DNA of 64,000 bases from Pseudoxanthomonas composti (GCF_004122095.1 NZ_SAWZ01000001.1:739375-803374), one strand, 5' to 3'. Shown: positions 18,242 to 29,486, counted from the first letter of the stretch. Numbers and translations are program-made. Notes: generated by a model from the letters alone, not told the origin.

Positions 18242-18691
18242 CGGGTCAGTCTCGTCGGAACCTGGGCCGGGACGGTGCCACGGATGAGCTGAACGGGTCG
18301 TGTGAGCTTTGTCGCCAGGTGTTCCCTCGGCCGATGCTTGGCGTTGGTGGATGGAGAAGCGTCATCCACCCTGCGTCGGCATTCGAGAGAAGAGCCTGAT
18401 CCACGAGTCGGGTGGGCAACGCGAAGCTTGCCCACCAGGATTTTCGGCATCCGGTCGACGGCCTGACGTGCCGATCGACAGCGCGCGCCCGCTCGCAGCG
18501 TCCCGCGATGGGAGGCCTGTCCCGGCCGCGTCCTCGGCCCATGGCATGTGCGAATGCACACGCCCATACTCGCCGCGCTCCAGCAACGATCCGTCATGAC
18601 GTGGCCCCCGCGCCCAGTTGTCGATCCGACGCGCCAGGACTGCATCTGTGAGAACCGCTGCCGGTTCAATCCATCGTCCTTGGGAGGGGTC
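18242..18691. other. Intergenic region upstream of hppA
   Basis: This 450-bp gap between divergent genes holds two short palindromes (see the repeat at 18346-18436) and the hppA ribosome site. Frames running through it into hppA have no protein character upstream of the chosen hppA ATG. No recognisable promoter pair was found. Confidence 0.5.
18346..18436. repeat. Pair of palindromes of the GGTGGATG / GGTGGGCAA family
   Basis: The first palindrome has arms GGTGGATG (18346-18353) and CATCCACC (18363-18370). The second has arms GGTGGGCAA (18411-18419) and TTGCCCACC (18428-18436) with a GCGAAGC-type loop. This is the same two-hairpin order seen in each unit of the tandem array near 21.5 kb, so it looks like a single diverged copy. 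Confidence 0.75.
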
Positions 18692-20734
<2,043 letters not shown>

Positions 20735-20842
20735 ACCGCGCCGAAGCGCCCCGGCGGCCGCTCGCCGGGGCGCTGCTGCGTCGCACCAGCCGGGTGCGTA
20801 CAATGGCCGCCCTTACCAACACATCGCATTCGGGAGCAACGC

Positions 20843-21376
20843 ATGGGCCTGGGCCAAGTCCCCACCGGCAAGAATCCGCCGGACGAGATCAACGTCATCA
20901 TCGAGATCCCCAAGGACTCCGAGCCGGTCAAGTACGAGGTGGACAAGGAGAGCGGCGCGATCTTCGTCGACCGCATCCTGTCCACACCCATGCGCTATCC
21001 GTGCAACTACGGCTACGTGCCCAACACCCTGTGCGGCGATGGCGACCCGGCCGACGTGCTGGTGGTGCTGCCGCTGCCGCTGGTGCCCGGCTCGGTGATC
21101 CGTTGCCGCCCGGTCGGCGTGCTGAAGATGTCCGACGAAGCCGGCAGCGACGAGAAGCTGCTGGCGGTGCCGGTGGCCAAGATCTTCAACGGCTACGGGC
21201 ATGTCGAGGACATCACCCAGGTCAGCAGCCACTGGATGGAGCGTATCGGCCACTTCTTCGAGCACTACAAGGACCTGGAGAAGGGCAAGTGGGTCAAACT
21301 CGATGGCTGGGGCGGCGCCGACGAGGCCCGCAAGATCCTGATGGATTCGATTGAACGCTACAACGCGCAGGCCTGA
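20843..21376 (+). CDS. ppa: Soluble inorganic pyrophosphatase
   Basis: A family I inorganic pyrophosphatase of 177 residues that hydrolyses PPi to phosphate in the cytoplasm. Active-site features include the N-terminal [40 protein letters not shown] and the aspartate-rich [11 protein letters not shown], which binds catalytic Mg. A GGGAG ribosome site precedes the ATG. It follows hppA and is closed by an intrinsic terminator. Having both a pump and a soluble enzyme side by side implies a switch between storing and discarding PPi energy. Confidence 0.97.
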   Translation: MGLGQVPTGKNPPDEINVIIEIPKDSEPVKYEVDKESGAIFVDRILSTPMRYPCNYGYVPNTLCGDGDPADVLVVLPLPLVPGSVIRCRPVGVLKMSDEAGSDEKLLAVPVAKIFNGYGHVEDITQVSSHWMERIGHFFEHYKDLEKGKWVKLDGWGGADEARKILMDSIERYNAQA

Positions 21377-21395
21377 TCCAAGGTCTCGTGCAATG

Positions 21396-21421
21396 AAAAG
21401 GCGCCCGCCCGGGCGCCTTTT
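21396..21421 (+). terminator. Intrinsic terminator after ppa
   Basis: An 11-bp stem (arms 21396-21406 and 21411-21421) with a 4-nt loop. The stem starts with AAAA and ends in a T-run, so it could act on both strands. It begins 19 bp after the ppa stop codon. Confidence 0.9.
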
Positions 21422-21460
21422 TCATGCCAGCCCGTCGCCACGCCGCTCGATTCGCACCCC

Positions 21461-21853
21461 GTAGGGTGGATGGCGCTCCTCCATCCACCATCGCAGCGAA
21501 CCGAACGCAGGCATTACGGCACCCCACGCCCACCTGCCGCGGACGCTTTGGTGGACAAGCTTCGCGTTGTCCACCCTACGTAGGGTGGATGACGCTCTTC
21601 CATCCACCATCGCAGCGAACCGAACAACGCAGGCATTACGGCACCCCACGCCCACCTGCCGCGGCCGCCTTGGTGGACAAGCTTCGCGTTGTCCACCCTA
21701 CGTAGGGTGGATGGCGCTCCTCCATCCACCATCGCAGCGAACGGAACAACGCAGGCATTACGGCACCCCCCGCGCGCCCGCCGCGGCCGCCTTGGTGGAC
21801 AAGCTTCGCGTTGTCCACCCTACGGAGGGTGGATGGCGCTCTTCCATCCACCG
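21461..21853. repeat. Tandem array of three ~120-bp units plus a partial fourth
   Basis: Units start at 21461, 21580, 21702 and 21824; the first is 119 bp, the next two 122 bp, and the fourth is cut after ~30 bp. Each full unit holds two hairpins: GGGTGGATGGCGCTC...CATCCACC at its start and GGTGGACAA...TTGTCCACC at its end, separated by ~55 bp of conserved unique sequence that includes GCAGGCATTACGGCACCCC. Units differ by a few substitutions and a 3-bp AAC insertion. The array fills the gap between ppa and the convergent channel gene; any frames in it are repeat-derived. Confidence 0.92.
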
Positions 21854-21893
21854 CGGCTGAGTGCACGGCATCCGGCCCACAAGGCCGGCTTCT

Positions 21894-22619
21894 TCACGCC
21901 TGCCCGTCCGAGGCCCCGCCCTGCTTGGTGCGCAGCAGGGTCAGGCCGATCAGCCGCGACACCACCACGGCGATGTACATCACCCCGGCGAACTGGGCCA
22001 GCATCACCAGCGCGCGTGCCTGTGGCTGGATCGGCACGATATCGCTCAGGCCCACCCCGGACAGCACCGAGAAGCTCAGGAACAGCAGCTCGACCCAGCT
22101 GCGCGGCAGCGCCGGGTTGACCGCGGCGGTGAAGCTGCCCGGGTACCACTGCTGGCAGACTGAAAACGCGAAGGCGAAGCCCCAGGCCAGCAGGGTGAAG
22201 GTGGCGCCGGCGGCATAGAGCTCGTCGCTGGTGACGCGGTGGTCTTCCAGCATGTAGGCCATCAGGCTGCCGGCCGTGTAGAAATACAGCGCCGCCTCCA
22301 TCAGCTGGGCCAGCATCAACAGGTGCGGGATCTCGGCGAAGGTGCCCAGCAGCGAGCCGAGCAAGGCCGGCAAGGCCAGCAGCCAGGCCACCCAGTTGAT
22401 GGCCGGGCTGCGGTTGACCACCCACAGCGCCAGGGCCAGCACCAGGATGCCGAAGGCGCCGAACAGCGCGCGCCCGTCAGGCGTGTCCTCCATGGCCGGA
22501 TACAGGAACAGCCCCAGCAGCTGCACCACCAGCAGCAGGGCGGAGGGATGGCGGCGCAGCAGGCGCAGGTAGCGGAAACGGATCATCGGCACGGGGTGGG
22601 CGGGCTCGCGGCGGATCAT
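21894..22619 (-). CDS. Ion-channel-like membrane protein with atypical pore motif
   Basis: About 241 residues with roughly six membrane segments. Near the C-terminus, a helix is followed by SWVELLFLSFSVLSGVGLSDIVPI and a final helix, the layout of a two-TM potassium-channel pore domain (Ion_trans_2). The selectivity filter, normally TVGYGD, reads SGVGLSD, so potassium selectivity is doubtful. The start at 22619 gives a short basic leader; an internal ATG 33 bp later is an alternative, and the longer upstream frame overlaps the divergent HDOD gene's promoter and is rejected. Function unknown beyond a membrane channel-like fold. Confidence 0.7.
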   Translation of the reverse strand: MIRREPAHPVPMIRFRYLRLLRRHPSALLLVVQLLGLFLYPAMEDTPDGRALFGAFGILVLALALWVVNRSPAINWVAWLLALPALLGSLLGTFAEIPHLLMLAQLMEAALYFYTAGSLMAYMLEDHRVTSDELYAAGATFTLLAWGFAFAFSVCQQWYPGSFTAAVNPALPRSWVELLFLSFSVLSGVGLSDIVPIQPQARALVMLAQFAGVMYIAVVVSRLIGLTLLRTKQGGASDGQA

Positions 22620-22743
22620 AGCGGGGCCGCAAGAGAGGCTAGGTTCACATTTTTGGCGCGACACATGACCGGCCCGGTCGGGATTGGGTACAGTCGCATC
22701 CGGACGCCGCACCAGACGGCGGGGATCTCCCGGGGAAGACATC

Positions 22744-23853
22744 GTGCGAATTCTGTTTGTTGGGGATGCTGCGTGCTTCCCGGCCGAGCTGATCGAACTG
22801 GTCGGCGAAATGGACGATCAATGGCAGGCCAGGGTGGTGGCCGACGGCAGCACTGCGCTGGGAGCCCTGGCCAGCGAGGCGGTGGACATGGTCGTGGTGG
22901 CGCCGGAGGTCGGCGACATGCCGGCGGCCACGCTGCTCGGACAAATCCGCACGCTGCGCCCTGAGACCTCGCGCCTGGCGCTGGTGGATGCCAGCCAGCC
23001 GCCGGCCAACAAGATCATCGGCCTGGCCCATCGCTTCCTGCCCTACCCGCTGGCGCCGGAGGTGCTGCTGGAGGCCATCGGCAGCCTGGACGAGCTGCGC
23101 GAGCTGATCGACAACCCGGAGCTGCGCAGCCGCATCGGCCGCGTGGACCAGCTGCCCTCGCCGCCGCACATCTACCTGAGCCTGGTGCGCGCCCTGGACG
23201 ATGATGCCGGCGCCAGCGCCGCGGATATCTCCAGGCTGATCAGCGGCGACCCGGCGATCGCGGCCAAGGTGCTGCAGATCTGCAACTCGGCCTTCTTCTC
23301 CAACGGCCGCACCATCAGCGACCTGCGTACCGCGGTGACCCGCCTGGGCACCGGTACGCTGCGCGACCTGGTGTTGGCTTCGGAAGTGTTCTCCATGCCG
23401 GCTGCGCCAGGCATCGACCGTCACCTGCTGCAGCAGCGCGCGCTGCTGGCCTCGCGCCAGGCCCGCCGCATCCTGCCCGAGTCCAGTGCCGAACTGGGCG
23501 CCACCGCCGCCCTGCTGGCCGATATCGGCCTGCTGCTGCCGGGCGTGCGCAATGTCTACGACACCCCCGATGCGCCCGAAGGCGACACCCGCCCGGCCCA
23601 CACCGAAGCCGGCGCCTACCTGCTGGGCCTGTGGGGACTGCCGATGCCGATCATCGAGGCGGTGGCCTTCCACCGCGAGCCGCAGCGCTCCAGCACGCGC
23701 ACCTTCTGGGTGACCGGCGCGGTGCACGTGGCCATGTCCCTGGCCAGCAACAGTCCGATCGACGAGGCCTACCTGGCCAAGACCGGCATGCTGGCGCGAC
23801 TGGAAGGGTGGCGCCAGGACGCCGAAGCCCAGGGCGCCAAAGCCGAAGCCTGA
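22744..23853 (+). CDS. HDOD-domain protein with degenerate receiver domain
   Basis: A 369-residue cytoplasmic signalling protein. Residues 1-120 look like a response-regulator receiver fold (VRILFVGDAACFP, then DMVVVAPEVGDMP) but the usual phospho-acceptor aspartate is missing, so it is likely a pseudo-receiver. Residues ~135-330 form an HDOD domain, from LPSPPHIYLSLVRALDD through ISGDPAIAAKVLQICNSAFF to a late HTEAGAYLLGLWGLP; HDOD proteins regulate motility, biofilm and c-di-GMP-linked processes but lack phosphodiesterase residues. The start is GTG at 22744, preceded by GGGGAAGAC; the longer frame begins with a basic, unconserved stretch. It ends at a strong terminator. Confidence 0.85.
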   Translation: MRILFVGDAACFPAELIELVGEMDDQWQARVVADGSTALGALASEAVDMVVVAPEVGDMPAATLLGQIRTLRPETSRLALVDASQPPANKIIGLAHRFLPYPLAPEVLLEAIGSLDELRELIDNPELRSRIGRVDQLPSPPHIYLSLVRALDDDAGASAADISRLISGDPAIAAKVLQICNSAFFSNGRTISDLRTAVTRLGTGTLRDLVLASEVFSMPAAPGIDRHLLQQRALLASRQARRILPESSAELGATAALLADIGLLLPGVRNVYDTPDAPEGDTRPAHTEAGAYLLGLWGLPMPIIEAVAFHREPQRSSTRTFWVTGAVHVAMSLASNSPIDEAYLAKTGMLARLEGWRQDAEAQGAKAEA

Positions 23854-23876
23854 GGCCCCACGCACTTGGCACCGAT

Positions 23877-23908
23877 AAAGCCCCGCCCGCGCAAGCCGGC
23901 GGGGCTTT
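23877..23908 (+). terminator. Intrinsic terminator after the HDOD gene (shared terminator sequence, copy 1)
   Basis: Stem arms AAAGCCCCGCC (23877-23887) and GGCGGGGCTTT (23898-23908), loop CGCGCAAGCC. Nearly the same sequence, including the loop, recurs after the next two genes. Confidence 0.85.
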
Positions 23909-24202
23909 CGCGTTTCTGCCAGCGCCCTTGGCCTGCGCGGGAGCAGTGAATACGCGCGCGGCGTGAGGGATGCGCAGCGGCGGAAAAGCCTCCCTCGCCG
24001 CTTGGGTTTCAGCCTGGCGCAGGCGTATGTCATCCGATGACACACATGTCGCGATGCCCGACACGGCGGCAATCGCCTGACGCGCTGCTTCGTTAAGTTC
24101 CCGTAATGCCTTCGTCATGTCCGCGTAACCCGCGGCTGATCGAGGCAGCCACCGCGTGCCGCCCTGGCACTTCGTATCAGGTCTGAAGGGGATTTACTCT
24201 CA

Positions 24203-27199
24203 ATGATGCAACGCAACCGCTCTCGCCATCTGAAGAAGACGGCACTGGCCCTGCTCCTGGGCGCAAGCCTGGCCCATGGCGCGGCCATGGCCCAGAGCAC
24301 CTCCGGCGATATCGCAGGCTCGGCGGCGACGGCCGGCGAGACCGTGCAGGTCAAGAGCCTCAACTCCGGCGTGGTCCGCCAGGTCACCGCCGGCGCCGAT
24401 GGCCGCTTCCGCGTGCCTTCGCTGCCGGCCGGCAGCTACGAGGTCACCGCAGGCGGCACCACGCGCACCGTCACCGTGGTGGCCGGCCAGACCGCTTCGG
24501 CCGCCTTCGCCGAGGCCACGGCGCTGGATACGGTGACCGTGCGCGCCTCCGGTCCGAACGCGATTGATGCCACAAGCGTCGAGTCGCGTACCACCTTCAC
24601 CGCCGACCAGCTCAACACCCTACCGGTGCCGCGCGACATCACCAGCGTCTCGCTGCTGACGCCGGGCACGGTGGCGGCCAGCGGCTACTTCGGCCCGGCC
24701 TCCTTCGGCGGCGCCTCGGCCGCGGAGAACAGCTACTACGTCAGCGGCTTCAACGTCACCAACCTCTACGACAGCCTGTCCTTCTCCGAAGTCCCGTTCC
24801 AGGCCATCGACCAGCTCGACATCCAGACCGGCGGCTACGGCGCCGAGTACGGCTTCTCCACCGGTGGCGTGACCAGCGTCAACGTCAAGCGCGGCACCAA
24901 CGAGTGGAAGGGCGGTTTCAGCTGGAGCGGCGAGCCCGACTGGGGCCGCGGCAACCAGGATGCGGACAAGCGCACCGACGGCGCGCTGCTGCGTTCCTAC
25001 GACAACAACTATCGCAGCAACAACACCTACACCGCCTGGGTGGGTGGCCCGCTGATCCAGGACAAGCTGTTCATCTTCGCCCTCGGCGAGTTCGGCCAGT
25101 CCAACAGCACCAGCTACGGTTCGCGCGCGGCGACCGCGGTGCGTGGCAGCAGCGGCACCAGCACGCCGCCGGCGTCGATGTCCACCACCGCCTACGACTA
25201 CGAGAGCAAGGACCCGTACTGGCTGGTCAAGCTGGACTGGTACCTCAACGACGCCAACCACTTCGAATACACCGGCTTCGACAACAGCCGCCGCTACACC
25301 TACGACTATTACGACGCGGCCTATGAGGGCAACGATCCGGCCAAGACCGACTACACCGGCCAGCTGGTCGGCAAGAGCGGCGGACAGACCGATGTCTTCA
25401 AGTGGACCAGCTACCTGACCGACAACCTGACCGGGTCGGTCCAGTACGGCCAGATGCGCAATCGCAGTTCGCAGTTCACCGTCAGCCCGGACGGGGTGAC
25501 CAGCTACTACGACGGCGACATCAATAGCCCGATCGGCGCCTGCCCCTACGTCTACAGCTACATCACCGGCAGCAAGGAAGGTTGCGCGGTGACCAGCAGC
25601 GTGGACCTGCTGGGCGGCCGCAACGAGCGCAAATCCACCCGCGTGGATTTCGACTGGCAGCTGGCCGACCATAAGGTCGGCTTCGGCTACAGCGACGAGA
25701 AGTGGAAGTCCAAGTCCGGCTCGGCCTACTCGGCCGGCGCCTACTGGTACGTCTACGAGGACGACACCGCCGACCTGTACAACTTCCGCACCGGCGGCGG
25801 CGTGGAGATCGGGCAGAAGTCCTGGTACCTGGAGGACAACTGGCAGATCAGCGACAACTTCATGCTCTATGCCGGCGTGCGCAACGACTCGTTCGACAAC
25901 AAGAACGGCGATGGCGCCAGCTTCGTCAAGCAGGACAACATCTGGCAGCCGCGCCTGGGCTTTGCCTGGGACGTGCTGGGCGATGGCAGCAGCAAGCTGT
26001 TCGGTTCGGCCGGCCGCTACTCCCTGCCGATCGCGGCCAACGTGGCCCTGCGCGCGGCCACTGCTTCGTACTACACCATCACCACCTACGCCACCGCAGG
26101 CCAGGACCCGACCAACGCCGCGCCGATCGTCACCGGCCAGCTGGGCGAGCCCTACATCGTCAATGGCGAGAACGGCACCACGCCGGATCCGAAGGCCGTT
26201 GCGGCCGAGGGCCTCAAGCCCTATACGCAGGACGAGGTAATCCTGGGCTACCAGCAGCAGCTGTCCTCGGACATGGCCTGGCTGGATGGGTGGACCGTCG
26301 GCATCAAGGGCACCTTCCGCCGCATCAACAACGTCATCGACGACACCTGCGACACGCGCCAGGTCTACCTGGCCGCGCAGCAGGCCGGCTATGACGTGTC
26401 CAGCTGGGGCGACCAGTGGGGCCTGCCTGAAGGCCTGCCGGGTTGCTACCTGTACAACCCCGGCAAGGACATGACCATCACCCTGGACGTGGATGGCAAC
26501 GGCACGCCGGAGACCATCACCGTCGATGCCGACAAGCTGGGGCCGAAGGCCAAGCGTTACTACAAGGCCGTCACCCTCAGCGCCGACCGCACCGGCGAGA
26601 ACTGGTACGTCAGCGCCAACTACACCTGGTCCAAGCTCAACGGCAACTACGAGGGCCTGGTCAAGAGCACCAACGGCCAGGATGACACCGGCACAACCTC
26701 GGACTTCGACTTCGCCGAGATCATGTACGGCGCCGACGGCTACCTGTTCAACGACCATCGCCACAGCTTCAAGCTCTATGGCGGCTACAAGTTCAACGAC
26801 GAGTGGTCGATGGGCGCCAACCTGCTGGTGCAGTCCGGCGCCCCAGTCAGCTGCCTGGGCGGTGGCATGGGCACCTTCGGCACCGAGTACGGCTATTCCG
26901 GCGTGTTCCACACCTGCAATGTCGGTGCCGACGACATCGCCAAGCTGGGCACCGCCGGCCGCACGCCGTGGACGGCCAGCCTCAGCCCGAACGTGGTCTA
27001 CAAGCCGCGCTGGCTGGAAGGCCTGAGCGCGCAGCTCTCGGTGATGAACCTGTTCAACAACATCAAGCCGCTGCAGGTCTACGAGACCAAGTTCGGGGTC
27101 AGCAGCACCGGCCGCATCACCGACTACTACAACTACCAGGTCGGCAAGTACTACACCGATCCGCGCACGCTGCGCCTGCAGTTGCAGTACGACTGGTAA
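24203..27199 (+). CDS. TonB-dependent receptor, Oar-like, with N-terminal carboxypeptidase-regulatory domain
   Basis: A 998-residue outer-membrane receptor. A signal peptide (KTALALLLGASLAHGAAMAQ) is followed by a CarboxypepD_reg-like beta-sandwich (residues ~35-110, with SLNSGVVRQVTAGADGRFRVPSLPAGSYEV), a plug domain (~120-230, including IDQLDIQTGGYGAEYGFSTG) and a 22-strand barrel that ends in LQLQYDW with a C-terminal aromatic residue. This is the Oar/OmpA-related TonB receptor architecture abundant in Xanthomonadaceae; the ligand is unknown but may be peptide or carbohydrate, and the following exported peptidase hints at peptides. Two adjacent ATG codons begin the gene behind AAGGGGA. A conventional siderophore receptor is less likely because of the N-terminal extension. 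Confidence 0.92.
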   Translation: MMQRNRSRHLKKTALALLLGASLAHGAAMAQSTSGDIAGSAATAGETVQVKSLNSGVVRQVTAGADGRFRVPSLPAGSYEVTAGGTTRTVTVVAGQTASAAFAEATALDTVTVRASGPNAIDATSVESRTTFTADQLNTLPVPRDITSVSLLTPGTVAASGYFGPASFGGASAAENSYYVSGFNVTNLYDSLSFSEVPFQAIDQLDIQTGGYGAEYGFSTGGVTSVNVKRGTNEWKGGFSWSGEPDWGRGNQDADKRTDGALLRSYDNNYRSNNTYTAWVGGPLIQDKLFIFALGEFGQSNSTSYGSRAATAVRGSSGTSTPPASMSTTAYDYESKDPYWLVKLDWYLNDANHFEYTGFDNSRRYTYDYYDAAYEGNDPAKTDYTGQLVGKSGGQTDVFKWTSYLTDNLTGSVQYGQMRNRSSQFTVSPDGVTSYYDGDINSPIGACPYVYSYITGSKEGCAVTSSVDLLGGRNERKSTRVDFDWQLADHKVGFGYSDEKWKSKSGSAYSAGAYWYVYEDDTADLYNFRTGGGVEIGQKSWYLEDNWQISDNFMLYAGVRNDSFDNKNGDGASFVKQDNIWQPRLGFAWDVLGDGSSKLFGSAGRYSLPIAANVALRAATASYYTITTYATAGQDPTNAAPIVTGQLGEPYIVNGENGTTPDPKAVAAEGLKPYTQDEVILGYQQQLSSDMAWLDGWTVGIKGTFRRINNVIDDTCDTRQVYLAAQQAGYDVSSWGDQWGLPEGLPGCYLYNPGKDMTITLDVDGNGTPETITVDADKLGPKAKRYYKAVTLSADRTGENWYVSANYTWSKLNGNYEGLVKSTNGQDDTGTTSDFDFAEIMYGADGYLFNDHRHSFKLYGGYKFNDEWSMGANLLVQSGAPVSCLGGGMGTFGTEYGYSGVFHTCNVGADDIAKLGTAGRTPWTASLSPNVVYKPRWLEGLSAQLSVMNLFNNIKPLQVYETKFGVSSTGRITDYYNYQVGKYYTDPRTLRLQLQYDW

Positions 27200-27210
27200 G
27201 CACCGCGTCA

Positions 27211-27237
27211 CGTCCTGCCGCCTCGCGCGGCAGGACG
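27211..27237 (+). terminator. Perfect 10-bp hairpin after the TonB receptor
   Basis: Arms CGTCCTGCCG (27211-27220) and CGGCAGGACG (27228-27237) with a 7-nt loop, beginning 12 bp after the stop codon. No T-run follows; it may act as a 3'-end stabiliser ahead of the terminator at 27252. Confidence 0.55.
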
Positions 27238-27251
27238 CTTCGCCACCATCG

Positions 27252-27280
27252 GCCCCGCCCGCGCAAGCTGGCGGGGCTTT
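27252..27280 (+). terminator. Intrinsic terminator (shared terminator sequence, copy 2)
   Basis: Stem GCCCCGCC/GGCGGGGC with loop CGCGCAAGCT and TTT after it. It differs from copy 1 by one loop base and matches copy 3 exactly through the stem-loop. Confidence 0.8.
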
Positions 27281-27466
27281 CGCGTTATAGGGCACCACCC
27301 CCAGCGCTTGGGCCTGAGGCCGGCCAGACGCCCTGAACGCCCCGGCCAGGGCACCGGCTCCGCACCTGCGTGCTCGCGCCCGGCCATCCCCTCAGGACGC
27401 CATCTTGTGCGCGCCCTGGGCCTGCTCTACCGTGCGCGTCGGGGAAACACACAATCAGGGGATTGC

Positions 27467-29407
27467 ATGCACGGATGGAAACGCATCGTGCTGGCCGCGC
27501 TGGTGGCCGGCGTGACGGGCACTGCCATGGGCACGGACCGGGTTCCGGTCGAGGCCTTCGCCAGGTTCAGCAAGCTGAGCTCACCGCGCCTGTCGCCCGA
27601 CGGCAAGTATCTCTCGGCCAACGCCGAACTGGGCAACGGCAACTACGCGCTGGCTGTGTACCGGCTTGCGGACATGGTGCAGACCGCGCACCTGAAGTTC
27701 CCCAAGTACGAGCTGCCGGTGCAGGTGGTCTGGGTCAGCGACACCCGGCTGGTCATCGCCAAGGGACGCGCCAGCGGCTCGCTGGAAAAGCCGTATGCCA
27801 ACGGCGAAATCATCGCCACCAACTTCGACGGCACGCAGCAGAAATACATCTACGGCTACGAGCAACGCACGCGCTCGGGCGGGCTGGACCGGGGCTTTGG
27901 CCAGATCGTCAGCGTGCCCGAGCAGCGCAACGGGCATTTCTACATGCGCCAGCTCACCTTGAACGCGCGCAGCTCCTCCATCTACGACGTGGACACCGAG
28001 ACTACCGTCTACAAGCAGGTCGTCCAGCTGGACACCCCCGACCTGGAATTCGTCCTGGACCACGACAGCGTGCCGCGCTTCGCCTACGGCGTGGACCTGG
28101 ACGACAACACCCTGCTGTTCGGTAACGACGGCAAGGGCAAGTGGAGCCCGGTGTCGTTCGACAGCGTCGGTGGCAAATGGATCCCCATGGCCTTCACGCC
28201 GGACAACACTACGACCTACGGCTATTTCTCCCAGCAGGGCGGCCCTGCCCAGTTCGTCAGCAGCGACCTGACCGGCGGCAACCGCAAGGTGCTGGCCGCC
28301 GATGCGGCGCATGCAGTGGAGGACACCCAGTGGACCGCCGCGCCCTACCGCCCCTTCGCCGTGCGCACCGGACGCGGCCTGGGGCAGTTCACCTACCTGA
28401 TGCCCGAATCGCCGGACGCGCAACTGCATCTGGCGCTGTCCAAGGCACTGCCGGGCCGGCGCGTGGATTTCATCGACCAGAGCAAGGACGGGCAGGTCAT
28501 CCTGCTGCGCGTGGACAGCGACCGCGACCCGGGCGCCTGGTATCTGCTGCGCCGGAGCGAAGGCAAGCTGCGGCACCTGCTGACCGGCCGCGAAGGCATC
28601 GACCCGCAACGCATGGGCGAGCGGCGGCCGATGCAGTTCACCACCAGCGACGGGGTCAAGCTGGACACCATCCTCACCCTGCCTCCGGGCGTGACCGAGG
28701 CGCGTGGCCTGCCGATGGTGCTGCTGCCCCATGGCGGCCCGCACTACGTCGAGGACGACTGGTTCTTCGACAGCGACGCGCAGTTCCTCGCCAGCCGCGG
28801 CTATCTGGTGCTGCAGGTCAATTTTAGAGGCAGCGGCGGTCGTGGCAGCGCGTTCGAGCGCGCCGGCCACCGCCAGTGGGGCACGCGTGTCCAGGATGAT
28901 CTGATCGAAGGCGTGCGCTGGGCCGTGGATCAGGGCATGGCCGACCCGGCGCGCGTATGCGTGTACGGCGCCAGCTTCGGCGCCTACTCGGCGATGATGG
29001 CGCCGATCCGCGCGCCGGGGATGTTCAAGTGCGCCGCCGGGCTCGCCGGGGTCTACGACCTGCAGATGATGAAGGACAAGGGCGACATCCAGCAGAGCGA
29101 ATCCGGTCGCCGCTATCTACAGCGCGTGCTGGGCAATGATGCCAGCGTGCTGCAGGCCAGCTCGCCCGCGCGCCAGGCGGCCCAGCTGCGCATTCCGGTG
29201 CTGCTGGCCCATGGCGAAGAGGACGAGCGCGCGCCGCTGGCCCATGCCAAGGCCATGCGCGCGGCCCTGACTGCCGCCGGCAATGCGCCCGAGTGGCACA
29301 CCTATGCCAAGGAAGGACACGGCTTCTACAACGAGGACAACAGCATCGATTTCTATCGTGCGCTGGACGCGTTCCTGGCCCGCAACCTGGGTCCAGGCGC
29401 GCAGTAG
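27467..29407 (+). CDS. Exported S9-family prolyl oligopeptidase-like peptidase
   Basis: A 646-residue serine peptidase. A signal peptide (VLAALVAGVTGTAMG) sends it to the periplasm or beyond. The N-terminal ~380 residues should form a beta-propeller (LSPRLSPDGKYLSANAELG, WVSDTRLVIAKG). The C-terminal alpha/beta-hydrolase domain carries the triad Ser503 in GASFGAYSA, Asp586 in HGEEDERAP and His618 in EGHGFY, with PHGGPH as the oxyanion region. The ATG at 27467 is chosen because it directly precedes the signal sequence; the upstream extension in frame has no protein character. Likely substrates are short peptides. It sits between an Oar-like receptor and a BCCT transporter, each with its own terminator. 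Confidence 0.92.
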   Translation: MHGWKRIVLAALVAGVTGTAMGTDRVPVEAFARFSKLSSPRLSPDGKYLSANAELGNGNYALAVYRLADMVQTAHLKFPKYELPVQVVWVSDTRLVIAKGRASGSLEKPYANGEIIATNFDGTQQKYIYGYEQRTRSGGLDRGFGQIVSVPEQRNGHFYMRQLTLNARSSSIYDVDTETTVYKQVVQLDTPDLEFVLDHDSVPRFAYGVDLDDNTLLFGNDGKGKWSPVSFDSVGGKWIPMAFTPDNTTTYGYFSQQGGPAQFVSSDLTGGNRKVLAADAAHAVEDTQWTAAPYRPFAVRTGRGLGQFTYLMPESPDAQLHLALSKALPGRRVDFIDQSKDGQVILLRVDSDRDPGAWYLLRRSEGKLRHLLTGREGIDPQRMGERRPMQFTTSDGVKLDTILTLPPGVTEARGLPMVLLPHGGPHYVEDDWFFDSDAQFLASRGYLVLQVNFRGSGGRGSAFERAGHRQWGTRVQDDLIEGVRWAVDQGMADPARVCVYGASFGAYSAMMAPIRAPGMFKCAAGLAGVYDLQMMKDKGDIQQSESGRRYLQRVLGNDASVLQASSPARQAAQLRIPVLLAHGEEDERAPLAHAKAMRAALTAAGNAPEWHTYAKEGHGFYNEDNSIDFYRALDAFLARNLGPGAQ

Positions 29408-29454
29408 TCCGAAGCTAGGGCGCAGGCCGGCCCGCCGACGACCCCGCCATCCTC

Positions 29455-29486
29455 AGCCCCGCCCGCGCAAGCTGGCGGGGCTTTTT
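29455..29486 (+). terminator. Intrinsic terminator after the S9 peptidase (shared terminator sequence, copy 3)
   Basis: Arms AGCCCCGCC (29455-29463) and GGCGGGGCT (29474-29482) followed by a run of T to 29486. The stem-loop is identical to copy 2. Confidence 0.88.

Noticed and set aside
24620..27298. 892-residue minus-strand frame opposite the TonB receptor
   Set aside because: Low-complexity Val/Ala/Gly composition without domains; the plus-strand receptor has signal peptide, plug and barrel features.
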